Positions 27,460-36,082 of a stretch of DNA of 64,000 bases are shown piece by piece. Each line of letters opens with the position of its first letter. The first letter of the stretch is position 1. A program made the translations under genes and the position numbers. Below the pieces are notes generated by a model that was not told the origin of the DNA, searched no databases, and was given only the letters and a program-made list of their open reading frames with translations. This stretch comes from Entomospira nematocerorum. Lineage in GTDB: Bacteria > Spirochaetota > Spirochaetia > WRBN01. The stretch is taken from NCBI RefSeq assembly GCF_028748105.1, contig NZ_CP118169.1, forward strand, positions 1 through 64,000. The letters run 5' to 3'.

Positions 27460-28104
27460 TTAAGCTAGCGTCTGACTCTCTATAAAAGAGGTATCCGATG
27501 CTGCTGGTGGTACAAAGGCTCCTTGATGATAGGCAATCATGCCTACACGACCACGAGTGTCTGCAGCGATGCGTAACGTATTGCCATAGACCCAAAAGCG
27601 TAATTCATCTTCAGAGGCCAGCTGAATATCCTGATGCTCACGTAGACGTCGTTGTACTTGTGATAGCGTATTACCAAAGAATCCGGCATCAATACGCACG
27701 CCTTGCACATCCCAAACGGATGCCACGCTAGAGGGGTTGAGGGCATGTCCATCGCCAAAATAGGCAATAATTTGGAGTCCATCAAGGGGATCTACGTAGA
27801 GGGAGAGTCCCATACTCGCATAGACTAATAGATGTGCATCCAAGAGGCTCTCTTGACCTAGCAGTGTACGTATGGTATCGATACTACTACCAAAAGGCAG
27901 ATCAATATCAGGCTGTGACTTCCGCTGAGCCACTAAGCGCACCCCAGTAGGCTGTACAACGATATCTTGTACGGTGGCAACGGTTCTACGACCTGTTGCT
28001 ACTTGCAAGATGGGGATGAAGAGCATTAACATCATAATCAGTGGCCAGTAGAATTTTCTTGACCCTGGGCGTCTATTGGGATTGCGTCTATTACGGGTAA
28101 ACAT
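27460..28104 (-). CDS. Membrane-anchored protein with tandem FGSS-type domains
   Basis: The start at 28104 gives a basic N-terminus (MFTRNRRNPNRRPGSRK) and one hydrophobic helix (about residues 20-35); the rest is outside. Two copies of one pattern follow: DLPFGSSIDTIRTLLG ... GLSLYVDPLDGLQIIAYF and DAGFFGNTLSQVQRRLR ... NTLRIAADTRGRVGMIAY. The same pattern occurs in the protein at 9290-9928. It lies 50 bases after the terminase gene, yet resembles a cell-envelope protein and is probably not phage-derived. Confidence 0.6.
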   Translation of the reverse strand: MFTRNRRNPNRRPGSRKFYWPLIMMLMLFIPILQVATGRRTVATVQDIVVQPTGVRLVAQRKSQPDIDLPFGSSIDTIRTLLGQESLLDAHLLVYASMGLSLYVDPLDGLQIIAYFGDGHALNPSSVASVWDVQGVRIDAGFFGNTLSQVQRRLREHQDIQLASEDELRFWVYGNTLRIAADTRGRVGMIAYHQGAFVPPAASDTSFIESQTLA

Positions 28105-28154
28105 GCTATAAATAATAACGTAATTGCATACTTTTGCCAAGGGATAAGGTAGCA

Positions 28155-29522
28155 TCATGCTGTTCTATTCCAGAATCTTTGTTTGGATCGATCTAAGTGA
28201 AAGAGGCGATAGGTGAGCATGGCAAGAGCATCGACCTCATCGTCATGAGGGAGGTTTCTGTGCCAGCGTCTAATGCGATCAATTTGCTCTTGATGTAAAC
28301 TTGCATGGAGTCGTAGCCGATCAAGTCCGACAAAGCCACTGACATGCTCAATTTTATATTGCTTATTAATATGCGTATCAAATCCCTCACTTTCAATCGC
28401 GAAATCAGCAAAGATCTCTCCAATCTCTCGATGTCGCTTTCCCTCATAGAAGAGGCGTTCAACGTGCATCGTGGTGAGGATCTCTACCATATGTCGCATA
28501 TGTTCATGCCAGCTTCCACTCCAACTAAAGACCCAAGCGATAATGATATCTTTGTGTAGGGTCTCATCAAAGTGGCAACCACCTACGGCCAGTGCGGTAC
28601 GATCAGAGCCACCAAAGGCCGGATCTAGTACTGCATAGAGGGACTGACTAGGCAGTTGATCGGTGATGGTGATAGCGGCAAAAAGCTCTCCTTGTTGCGC
28701 TAGAAAGCGTCCTTCCATATTGATTGCCCAGCTATAGGCGAGCATGGGGTTATCTTGTACCACGAACTCTTCGCGGCGAACCTGAATGAGATTAGGACAT
28801 TGATCTGCCCACGCCGTCAACGTTGCAATTTCTTCCATCTGGCACAACCGAGCATAAGGATCATCTGGAGCCACAAACTGACCAATGAGGAAGACTTTTT
28901 CAGAAGCCATACGTCTAGCTTCGTTAATGCTTTGCATCACACTCTCTTTTTTACGATGAGAGTAGCCCTCTCGTTCATCCAGCGGATCTTCAATGATGAT
29001 AAGATCAGGATGATCCCCACGAATACGAGACGTAATACTAGCACTATAGAGGGTGGGACTCTTCTGTAGTCGTCCCTCATAGGTGCGAAGTATGCCAGGC
29101 TCTCTGGTGTAGAGGCGTATCTGTAGGGCTTGTAGCATCTGCCCAACGAGAGTCACAATCTCTCTGGAGCGATGCTGGGTTCCCGTCAATAGGAGAATCG
29201 AGATACGTGGATTGTGTAGAATATGCCACACACAGCGAAAGATAGTTAATATATCTGTTTTACCAATACCTCGGGCACCCAGAAAGAGATGTGTTTTAGG
29301 TTGTGATATCGCCCAGTCAAACCACTGCCACTGTTGTGTTGTCGGTTGCCAGGCTTGGGATGATCCATGCCAGTTGGAACGAAAGAATCCCAATCGATTG
29401 AGCTCTTGCCAGAGGGATATTTTGTCATGATAATATCCCGTTTTATGCTCTTTTTGTTGCATTACTTCCCGTAAATGCTGTTGTAAGTTCTTACGAATAG
29501 CCGGATAGAGACGTGATGCCAT
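28155..29522 (-). CDS. terL: Phage terminase large subunit
   Basis: Packaging motor: an ATPase that pumps DNA through the portal plus a nuclease that cuts the concatemer. The Walker A loop LGARGIGKT is at about residues 81-89, a coupling/Walker B segment LIIIEDPLDE lies in the middle, and the RNase H-like nuclease begins with VLDPAFGGSDRTALAVGG, its acidic residues being followed by EVDALAM near the end. Length (455) is typical. It follows the small subunit by two bases. The portal partner lies at 16775-17920 on the other strand instead of downstream, as would be usual. All motifs are intact, so the motor is probably functional. Confidence 0.92.
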   Translation of the reverse strand: MASRLYPAIRKNLQQHLREVMQQKEHKTGYYHDKISLWQELNRLGFFRSNWHGSSQAWQPTTQQWQWFDWAISQPKTHLFLGARGIGKTDILTIFRCVWHILHNPRISILLLTGTQHRSREIVTLVGQMLQALQIRLYTREPGILRTYEGRLQKSPTLYSASITSRIRGDHPDLIIIEDPLDEREGYSHRKKESVMQSINEARRMASEKVFLIGQFVAPDDPYARLCQMEEIATLTAWADQCPNLIQVRREEFVVQDNPMLAYSWAINMEGRFLAQQGELFAAITITDQLPSQSLYAVLDPAFGGSDRTALAVGGCHFDETLHKDIIIAWVFSWSGSWHEHMRHMVEILTTMHVERLFYEGKRHREIGEIFADFAIESEGFDTHINKQYKIEHVSGFVGLDRLRLHASLHQEQIDRIRRWHRNLPHDDEVDALAMLTYRLFHLDRSKQRFWNRTA

Positions 29523-29524
29523 GA

Positions 29525-29956
29525 TTAATGCTCCACCTTACTAGCATGCTTGATAAAAGCAAGGTCGCAGGCTCGCAAGGGCTGATTATCGTGCATTTGG
29601 TGACAGATGATATCGAGGTAACGCCTCTTAAGGTGCTCTGCACGATAGACATTTTGATAGTGTAAATGGACAATGGCATCATATTGCTGTTGGAGTGTTG
29701 CTAATCCACTCTGCGGTGCTATCTGCACATCGTCATTGATACGATCCTGACTGGATCCTAGTAATTGACGATAGTGACGAATTATGTGTAGGGGCAGATG
29801 CAACGCTTCTGCAAGTTGATCATCACTACGGGTGTCTTGTTGGATGATCGGGATGAGGTAATCCACTGAAGGATACTGGTGATTCTCTGGTAGGTCGTAG
29901 GCATATTCACGTAGACGCTGACTACGCCATGCTGAGGACGAGTCATCATGATGCAT
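29525..29956 (-). CDS. terS: Probable phage terminase small subunit
   Basis: A 143-residue soluble helical protein. The ATG at 29956 has GGAG at a good distance. The middle contains a helix-turn-helix-like stretch (DQLAEALHLPLHIIRHYRQLL) followed by a coiled region, the usual layout of a DNA-recognising small terminase. The stop is directly before the large-subunit start, and this position is the main argument. If right, it binds the packaging start site, or, in a gene-transfer-agent-like element, may bind DNA without sequence preference. Confidence 0.65.
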   Translation of the reverse strand: MHHDDSSSAWRSQRLREYAYDLPENHQYPSVDYLIPIIQQDTRSDDQLAEALHLPLHIIRHYRQLLGSSQDRINDDVQIAPQSGLATLQQQYDAIVHLHYQNVYRAEHLKRRYLDIICHQMHDNQPLRACDLAFIKHASKVEH

Positions 29957-29985
29957 GTTGTACTCCTTGCGAGGTGAGAGTCTCA

Positions 29986-30777
29986 CTAAGCACGCATATA
30001 GCGTGCATTAAATCCGATATCACCTTGTAGTGTGATAGTTTCATTAGTAGGATTTCCTTTATCATCTAAGAGTTTATAGCTCTTACTGGGGCTGGGATTT
30101 CCGATATAGGATCCCATATAAACATAGGGATAGAGATTGATATGCTGTGGTGCAACCTCATTGCGTCGACCATAGGCAGGATTGGCTCGCGAAGCATCAA
30201 AGTCAGCCGATCGAAAGTAGGTAAAGACGGGGTGATCGACTCCATTCCAGAGAGTCTCTGGGTCATTGGGGGTCAGACGCATCGCAGCACCATGAGACCA
30301 GGAGAAGATTCCACGTGCAGAGTCAAGCCCCCAGGTGAGGTTTGGGGCACTATCGAGTTGTGTTGTACCAATGGCATGGAGGTTTGATCGGATAAAGTGA
30401 TTGATCAAATCTCGACTTTGGATGTATTGCGTATCGATAGCGGTAAACCATCCTGCATCAAGACTCTCTTGCCAGTGGCTGAAGTCTGCTTTGCGATATT
30501 TGGCTCCGTTGAGCAATACTAACCCTCGTTTGATGGCTTTATCTGGGGATAAGGGGCTATGATAATACTGCATAAAGGGCAGTAAGTCACTAGAAGGAAG
30601 TGCTTCATAGATCAATTTTTTCAGATCATACACCTCCAAGCCTGCTTCTGGGCTCACCACTGGCGCCAGTAAACTTTTACGTTGTTCGATGGGTGCGTGT
30701 GGTAATTGACTGATAACCTTGGCTTGACTGGGTGTTGGAATGGTATGAAGATAGGGATTATCTGGATGATTGGGCAT
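29986..30777 (-). CDS. Probable tail fibre or receptor-binding protein
   Basis: 263 residues from the ATG at 30777 (GGAG site). It is the last gene of the tail module, directly after the baseplate genes, where Mu-like phages encode their fibre. The sequence is rich in Asn, Ser, Tyr and Pro, with a late YKLLDDKGNPTNETITLQGD segment that looks like a beta-structured tip. It is short for a fibre, and no separate assembly chaperone follows. It overlaps the upstream gene by 20 bases. Confidence 0.55.
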   Translation of the reverse strand: MPNHPDNPYLHTIPTPSQAKVISQLPHAPIEQRKSLLAPVVSPEAGLEVYDLKKLIYEALPSSDLLPFMQYYHSPLSPDKAIKRGLVLLNGAKYRKADFSHWQESLDAGWFTAIDTQYIQSRDLINHFIRSNLHAIGTTQLDSAPNLTWGLDSARGIFSWSHGAAMRLTPNDPETLWNGVDHPVFTYFRSADFDASRANPAYGRRNEVAPQHINLYPYVYMGSYIGNPSPSKSYKLLDDKGNPTNETITLQGDIGFNARYMRA

Positions 30778-31321
30778 AGCTACTCTCCTTGCTAAATGTT
30801 GGATGGACAAATTGACGTAGTGTCTCTGCACTCTCTTGTAGTGTGATGCTGACTTCGGCCAATAGCACTCCAATAGGCATAAAGTGTTGTAAAAAGTGAC
30901 GTGGATTTTGTGTGAGCGATTCTAAGTTAAAATCGGCTAGAGCCCAGAATTCTGCAAGAGTGGTCTCCTCTTCGGCAAGGGCAAAGAAAAAATTTTCATT
31001 ACGAATAGTAATTTCTAAACGTACAATCGCCGGCTCTTCTACGATAATTACCAGTGCATCCTCACCAAAGAGACCCAAGCAGAGCTGGGCAATGGCTTCC
31101 CGCGTGCCAGGATGGGCATAGGCATAGAGAAGAGCATGTAAACTTGCCGGAAGCATCTCTAGCGTAGCATAGTGTAGCAATGACAAGAGCTGATGATCAC
31201 GAATAGACATGGCAAACCAAAGATGGTGTGGGGCTTGATCATAGGCATCTAGAACCTGATGCATCTTGGTGTGATAGCTTTGCATCAATTGTGCGACGGC
31301 GTCATGGCTAGATGGAGGCAT
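30758..31321 (-). CDS. Probable baseplate/tail protein I-like (gp48 position)
   Basis: 187 residues from the ATG at 31321 (AAGGA site eight bases before; the ATG at 31330 is too close). In order it stands between the baseplate J-like gene and the fibre gene, exactly where Mu gp48/P2 gpI sits. Helical and acidic; motif-level similarity is not seen, so the call rests on order and size. Its start overlaps the previous stop by 14 bases. Confidence 0.5.
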   Translation of the reverse strand: MPPSSHDAVAQLMQSYHTKMHQVLDAYDQAPHHLWFAMSIRDHQLLSLLHYATLEMLPASLHALLYAYAHPGTREAIAQLCLGLFGEDALVIIVEEPAIVRLEITIRNENFFFALAEEETTLAEFWALADFNLESLTQNPRHFLQHFMPIGVLLAEVSITLQESAETLRQFVHPTFSKESSYAQSSR

Positions 31322-32144
31322 ATGGTTCATCCTTTTGAATGACATCGATGGTACGCAGGATAAATTTCTGACCGAGTTTGGCAAGGCGTACTTGATCACT
31401 AAAAGCAATCTCCTCCGCAAGAGAGGACTCTATACGATAATGATCAATGGCTGGAAATTGCTGATGGTCTAAGTAAGAGTGTGGATAAAACCCCCGACCA
31501 ATACGATTACTCGCCTGAAATTGATCATGCACACTCTGCATAATTTGCGTATTCGTATAGCTAGTAGTTCCTGCTTTGTATTGGGGATAGATCCGTAGAT
31601 CCAAAGGCGTATAATCACTCGTTTTCAGGTTGAAGTAGCGATAGGTCTGACTATTAGCCCCAGAGAAGTCAACATTGACGCTATGATCCCCTAGTGGCGT
31701 GAATATGGCAATTGGCATACTCTTACGAAAGAGATCAGCGAGGAAGGGATCATCCTGTGCAAGCTGTAAGTTGTCGAAGTAGATACTAATTTGCCCCGCA
31801 GAGGTGAGTCGTGCATCATCGTGCATGGTCACTAGTTGTAAGCTGGTGCAGTAGTCTCGAAAGCGATGTATAAATCCTTCATAGCTTGATCCCATTCCAC
31901 CCTCTACTGCCATGTGATGATCACGCCAGAAGGAGAAAATGGAGGCTTGCACCTCCACAAAGCGTGCTTGTTGATCTTCTAGTAGAGGCAAGACAGAGTG
32001 GGAGAGAAAGCGATGCCAATTGGATCCTAAAAAGCTTTCATAACTCTCTGTATAGAGTTGATGCTCCTGCATATAGGTGTAGATCTTGGCGAGCTGTTGC
32101 TCTCTGCTCTCCAAGGATAGTCCCATGGATGGGGTATAATTCAT
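31308..32144 (-). CDS. Probable baseplate J-like protein
   Basis: 278 residues; starts with an ATGA overlap with the gp25-like gene. Position after gp25/W and before the I-like gene matches gpJ (Mu gp47), which forms the wedge linking baseplate to fibres. The protein has a helical N-terminus and a beta-rich later part. It is shorter than usual (about 350), in line with the reduced size of the whole module. Spirochaete phages carry divergent J proteins. Confidence 0.5.
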   Translation of the reverse strand: MNYTPSMGLSLESREQQLAKIYTYMQEHQLYTESYESFLGSNWHRFLSHSVLPLLEDQQARFVEVQASIFSFWRDHHMAVEGGMGSSYEGFIHRFRDYCTSLQLVTMHDDARLTSAGQISIYFDNLQLAQDDPFLADLFRKSMPIAIFTPLGDHSVNVDFSGANSQTYRYFNLKTSDYTPLDLRIYPQYKAGTTSYTNTQIMQSVHDQFQASNRIGRGFYPHSYLDHQQFPAIDHYRIESSLAEEIAFSDQVRLAKLGQKFILRTIDVIQKDEPYASI

Positions 32145-32431
32145 GGTAGTGGATGCTCCTTTATATCAATGAAGAGATGCCCTTGTTGTTCTTGATAGTT
32201 AATGTGTACATCATCTAGTTTGCAGGCAAAGTCACGTAAGTGATCAAAGATAATCTGCAGGCAAATGCTTGGTCGTGATCCGCTTTGCAGGAGTAAATCT
32301 AGATCGATCCAGAGTCTTGGAGACTCGCTAAAGGCATACTGTAAAATATTGCTAATCTTGTGTTTTTGACTCTTTATAAGCCATAAATCACCATTGTCAA
32401 GACAGTGATCATCAAAGTCTATAAACGCCAT
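32141..32431 (-). CDS. Probable baseplate wedge protein, gp25/gpW-like
   Basis: A 96-residue protein starting at 32431, within the end of the upstream gene (13-base overlap). The pattern IDFDDHCLDNGDLWLIKSQ, then a helix ILQYAF followed by ending beta strands, and the size of about 100 residues match the gp25-like lysozyme-fold wedge family. Its position just before the J-like gene supports this. It would nucleate sheath assembly at the baseplate. Confidence 0.55.
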   Translation of the reverse strand: MAFIDFDDHCLDNGDLWLIKSQKHKISNILQYAFSESPRLWIDLDLLLQSGSRPSICLQIIFDHLRDFACKLDDVHINYQEQQGHLFIDIKEHPLP

Positions 32432-33060
32432 TGCTCCTCCTTCGTACGCTCCTGACTCTGCCTGATGGCATTGTTGCATTGTTGTAGACTCTCTTCAAAG
32501 ATTGCCTGTGCCGCAGCTGTCACGAGAGGATACCCATTGACTGTACATAGCGGAAGCATGTGTTGAAAGAGTTGCTTAATGAATTGAATAATAGCATCAC
32601 TATGATCAGCATCATTGGCAAGAATTGCTTGATAGTAGCGATAGTCATGAGCTGATAGATCTTTGGCTGGTGGTGGATTACCGTAGATAACTTCAACATG
32701 CCATGTGTGTTTTCGTTGCTCTAGGGTGTTTTCGGCATAGATTACTGTGGATCCATCGAGGCGATCGCCCACTAGGACAGGTTCAAGCGTTGTTGCTTGA
32801 TGGTATCCACGTTGCAGACTGCTAATGTTACGACCAGGTAATAATACGCCTTGACTACTCTGCCAGAGACCAAACTCCCGAAAAATCAGCTCCTGATCCG
32901 ATCCAGACATCGGAAAGGGAATCGTCCATCCGTCATATTGCTCGCCTGCTTTGAGGTCACGTGACCACGTAATAGCGGGGGCAAGAGGACAAATCTTCCC
33001 CACTTGGCTGATAATGGGTTGTCGTTGTTGATAGCTGGATAGTATGATGTTTGCTTGCAT
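32419..33060 (-). CDS. Baseplate protein of unknown type (spike/gp45 position)
   Basis: 213 residues, ATG at 33060 after CGGAGAT. It holds the place of the baseplate spike gene (Mu gp45, gpV) before gp25. N-terminal part beta-rich (TWSRDLKAGEQYDGWTIPF), C-terminal part helical with several Gln and Cys residues. A typical histidine metal site of a spike tip is not visible, so spike identity is uncertain. It could be a different adaptor. Confidence 0.45.
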   Translation of the reverse strand: MQANIILSSYQQRQPIISQVGKICPLAPAITWSRDLKAGEQYDGWTIPFPMSGSDQELIFREFGLWQSSQGVLLPGRNISSLQRGYHQATTLEPVLVGDRLDGSTVIYAENTLEQRKHTWHVEVIYGNPPPAKDLSAHDYRYYQAILANDADHSDAIIQFIKQLFQHMLPLCTVNGYPLVTAAAQAIFEESLQQCNNAIRQSQERTKEEQWRL

Positions 33061-33072
33061 ATGATATCTCCG

Positions 33073-33324
33073 TTATGAATCATGAACCAAGGATGAGGCA
33101 ATACCGAGGTAAACTCCATGATCATCAATTTCAATCAGGTAATCAGGATGCGAGAGGATATATCGACCTCTTTGACTGGGAATCGTACTAAGGCAATCTT
33201 GCATCGCAATGAATCGTCCGGCATGTACAAAGATAGAGTAACACGTATTCATGACCTCTAACTGTAGATATTCAGCCATTAGAGGGGGATCCTTGTGCGT
33301 ATAGAGAAGAAATAGATGGTACAT
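33073..33324 (-). CDS. Small protein of the tail module
   Basis: 83 residues from the ATG at 33324, which has a strong AAAGGAGG site; the frame extends to 33396, but that region overlaps the upstream gene. Beta-rich and compact, perhaps a LysM-like or hub-linked small protein, as such small genes sit between the tail tube and baseplate genes in many myoviruses. Function not recognised. Confidence 0.5.
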   Translation of the reverse strand: MYHLFLLYTHKDPPLMAEYLQLEVMNTCYSIFVHAGRFIAMQDCLSTIPSQRGRYILSHPDYLIEIDDHGVYLGIASSLVHDS

Positions 33325-33346
33325 AAAACCTCCTTTGCGTGATACT

Positions 33347-33946
33347 CTAGAGAACCATAGTCCGAATGGGCCATCGACGGTTTGTTCTAGTCGCATGATT
33401 GTAACTCGCTATGCGTCCTAAGGCTTGTGTTATTGGCGGAATTCCCTGCCGTAACTGCGTCATATTGATGCCTTGTAAGGTAACGTGCCACTGTTCTTGC
33501 AGCGTTTTGGGCGAATAGGTGGATCGAAATTGCTGAATAATGCCTGCAAGCATATAGTGTTGATCTCCCATATAACTGGTAATCAGCGGTAGGGATAAGG
33601 GCAAAGATATACCAGTAAATGGCACTTTGGTTCCCATACCTTGCTGGATGCCATCTAAGGTATGCTTAAGTGTCGCCCACATCTGTCCATAGGTGAGGAG
33701 ATAGCTCTTGAGCTGTTCGGTCGGATAGCGTTGATCAACGTGTACCACAGGAATTTCTAGCTGAAGCGTGAGCTGATTATGGACGCTACTAATGACAGGC
33801 AGGAGGTGCGATTGTTCACTCAATTGGACTTGATTGCTCACAGTGCGATCTTCACTGACCAGCCAAGCAAGTGGCAGTGTGAAGGTGTTACCCGATAGTT
33901 GAAAATGAATCTCTTCACGTTGTGGTATCGATAGCGGTTCTGGCAT
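33347..33946 (-). CDS. Tail module protein (gp43/DNA-circularisation position)
   Basis: 199 residues, ATG after AAAGGAG. A beta-rich N-terminus (EEIHFQLSGNTFTLPLAWLV) and a charged C-terminus. By order it corresponds to the gp43/gp44 hub genes of Mu-like phages. No motif identifies it, so only a tail role by context is supported. Confidence 0.45.
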   Translation of the reverse strand: MPEPLSIPQREEIHFQLSGNTFTLPLAWLVSEDRTVSNQVQLSEQSHLLPVISSVHNQLTLQLEIPVVHVDQRYPTEQLKSYLLTYGQMWATLKHTLDGIQQGMGTKVPFTGISLPLSLPLITSYMGDQHYMLAGIIQQFRSTYSPKTLQEQWHVTLQGINMTQLRQGIPPITQALGRIASYNHATRTNRRWPIRTMVL

Positions 33947-33969
33947 GATGATCTCCTTTGCGACAAAGA

Positions 33970-34821
33970 CTATAACAGATGACGGTGCTCTGCATGATCG
34001 AGTAGCGGCCGTAGTTGCATGATTTCATGGAGGATTTGCCGAAGCATCTGCTGATTTTGCTGGGATTCTGTCGTACTCACCATTGTTGTTTTTGTGAGAA
34101 TACTCTTGTGTTGTAAGGGCATCCTCTTTTTTATGGAAGTCATCGTTACAGGAGAGCTCTGATCACCTGCATCGGTCATTGGGGGTGTATTATGCGGGTA
34201 GGCGGTGGCAGATACCATGGATGGTTGGATATTCCTCTCTCTCAACGGACGTACTGCAGGAGAGTGTTGCAGGGGACTAGCTAGACGAGGGGATCTGGAT
34301 GAAGGAGCATATTGATATGTTCTAGGATCATGTCTTCTCTGTGACATGATCGCTGGGGATATCGCTAGCGAGTCGCTGTGATCGATTGCTTGCGAGGAGA
34401 GTGTTTTCCCCGGTTGTCTGCTTGGTGGTGACACCGGTTCAGATTGCCTGACAGTATCACTCTGCCGTGGTAATGTCTGTTGCTGGAGGATCGGTCTCTC
34501 TCTTATGTCTGGGTGGTGTTGCCTAAACGGGCGGTTAGATGCTGGCACCGTTGTAGGAGGTTGGCTATGGCTGGGCGAGGCAATCACCTCCGTCGATGCA
34601 GATACTTGCGATGGTTGATCAATGGATACTAAAGAGTCTATCCATTGATCGTGTGGAGCAGATCTACTAGGCGATAGATCTTGGTCATATGGATCTATCG
34701 CCAGAGCATCATACTGCACTCGAGGTGCTAGATCCCGTGATGGTGTGGTTATCACAGACGATCCCCTGACGCAGTAGCGATCTCTTCTGGATGCGAGTCT
34801 AATCTCCGACAATCTAGCCAC
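33970..34821 (-). CDS. Low-complexity Ser/Pro/Gln/Arg-rich protein in the tail module
   Basis: 283 residues dominated by Ser, Pro, Gln, Arg and His, with repeated short patterns (SHSQPPTT, RQSEPVSPPSRQPG), expected to be disordered from about 20 to 230. Only the last 40 residues look helical (QQMLRQILHEIMQLRPLL). It overlaps the previous gene by eight bases. It sits where the tape measure would be expected, but the composition is unlike a tape measure protein. The intact reading frame argues against decay. It could be a tail-assembly scaffold or a hub linker. Confidence 0.55.
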   Translation of the reverse strand: MARLSEIRLASRRDRYCVRGSSVITTPSRDLAPRVQYDALAIDPYDQDLSPSRSAPHDQWIDSLVSIDQPSQVSASTEVIASPSHSQPPTTVPASNRPFRQHHPDIRERPILQQQTLPRQSDTVRQSEPVSPPSRQPGKTLSSQAIDHSDSLAISPAIMSQRRHDPRTYQYAPSSRSPRLASPLQHSPAVRPLRERNIQPSMVSATAYPHNTPPMTDAGDQSSPVTMTSIKKRMPLQHKSILTKTTMVSTTESQQNQQMLRQILHEIMQLRPLLDHAEHRHLL

Positions 34822-35590
34822 GCTCTACCTCCAGACCGAGTAATTGCTCGATTGCCTGGATAATATCTTGCCGTAGTTGTGCAGAGTTTTGTGCACGATT
34901 CTCCTCTTCGCGTGCTTGCATCGCACTATACTGTAGTGCTTGCCCTAAGAGGTGTGGCCAGGGATCTTGGGGATCAAGATGGATCTCTTCTCGGTGGATA
35001 TCATGGAGTAGAGATAATACCGCACGTTCATCTAGTCCTCCCAAGTAAGAGAGATATTGATCGGGAATATTTGTCTGCGCAATACCCTCAGCAAAGACAT
35101 GGATAGCCTCCAGAAGCCCTTGGATACCGAGATCGGTAAAGGCAACGTGCTCTAAGGAGATACCACTTTTAGTAACAATGGATTGTTGTATGATCGGCCA
35201 CAGGGCTTGATAATGATATGTTAAGTAACTTAATAAAGGGTAATGATCACTACGATGCAGATAGCTATGGAGTATCGGCATCAGGCGACTTAAGAGGATA
35301 ATCGCCTGATCACTGGTACTGGGAGCTTGATAGCGTAGACCAAGAGATTGCTCTTGGGTGTGATAGGTCTTCTGTAAGAGGGCATTCAGGCTCACCAGAC
35401 GTTGCGTAGTTGCTTGATCAACATGATCAACAAGCTCTTGGTAGATTGTACGCGCCCATTCTTGTTGCGATCGACGCTCTTGAGCCTCTAGGGATGCTAC
35501 CAGTGGTGCGAGGAACCAACTGCGTAGTGATGTAATTCTAGATGATAGCCATCGATGTATGTGGCTACGCAGCTGTGATAGGGTTATCAT
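34814..35590 (-). CDS. Helical tail-module protein, possible short tape measure
   Basis: 258 residues, nearly all helical, with a Trp/Arg-rich N-terminus, a Gln-rich region and no strong membrane helix. It is the first gene after the tail tube, where chaperone and tape measure genes normally lie. At about 0.15 nm per residue, a tape measure of this size would give a tail of only about 40 nm. No transmembrane or peptidase segment typical of tape measures is visible, so it may instead be the chaperone. Confidence 0.45.
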   Translation of the reverse strand: MITLSQLRSHIHRWLSSRITSLRSWFLAPLVASLEAQERRSQQEWARTIYQELVDHVDQATTQRLVSLNALLQKTYHTQEQSLGLRYQAPSTSDQAIILLSRLMPILHSYLHRSDHYPLLSYLTYHYQALWPIIQQSIVTKSGISLEHVAFTDLGIQGLLEAIHVFAEGIAQTNIPDQYLSYLGGLDERAVLSLLHDIHREEIHLDPQDPWPHLLGQALQYSAMQAREEENRAQNSAQLRQDIIQAIEQLLGLEVERG

Positions 35591-35592
35591 CC

Positions 35593-36042
35593 TTACTCCA
35601 TACTGATAAGATCATTGAGGCTGAAGACAACATGTAAGAGGGTCTTTGTATCAGCAAACTGTTCTACCATCACTTTGGGTGGCTGTCGCAGAAGAACATG
35701 CTTAAAGAGGTGGCGACTACGTACACCCCCATCAATAGCAGCAAAGGTGGTATGCGTAGCACCGCGTTCGCTCAGAGAAGCGCCTCGCTGATACAGTTGC
35801 TGTAAGTGCTCATAAAGCGTCTGAGAGACACTAATTTCGCCTTGGCAAATCCACTCATCATAGAGACCTTCAGCTCCAATACCACCGTGACTCATTGCTT
35901 GATAGCGAACAGGGCTCTCGAGGATGCCACCTTTACGAAATTCCAAGGTCATTGATAATCCATCAATTTCTAGTGTAAGACTATTACGAGTATGGCTGTC
36001 ACGTTGAATGACGCTATTGATTGTTGTTTCCTTATAAGACAT
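35593..36042 (-). CDS. Probable tail tube protein (DUF3277-like)
   Basis: 149 residues. The beta-rich start (SLTLEIDGLSMTLEFRKGG) and the late helix GEISVSQTLYEHLQQL are in keeping with the tube fold shared by contractile tails. It follows directly after the sheath-like gene, the usual order, and its size is right. The assignment to a particular DUF is inference from order and size. Confidence 0.55.
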   Translation of the reverse strand: MSYKETTINSVIQRDSHTRNSLTLEIDGLSMTLEFRKGGILESPVRYQAMSHGGIGAEGLYDEWICQGEISVSQTLYEHLQQLYQRGASLSERGATHTTFAAIDGGVRSRHLFKHVLLRQPPKVMVEQFADTKTLLHVVFSLNDLISME

Positions 36043-36082
36043 TATCTCTTTTGCTCCTTTATAGTAGAGATCGATTCACGAA

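Noticed and set aside
27423..27481. 9-bp inverted repeat AGAGAGTCA/TGACTCTCT around the stop at 27460
   Set aside because: The arms are 41 bases apart and one overlaps coding sequence; too loose for a terminator.
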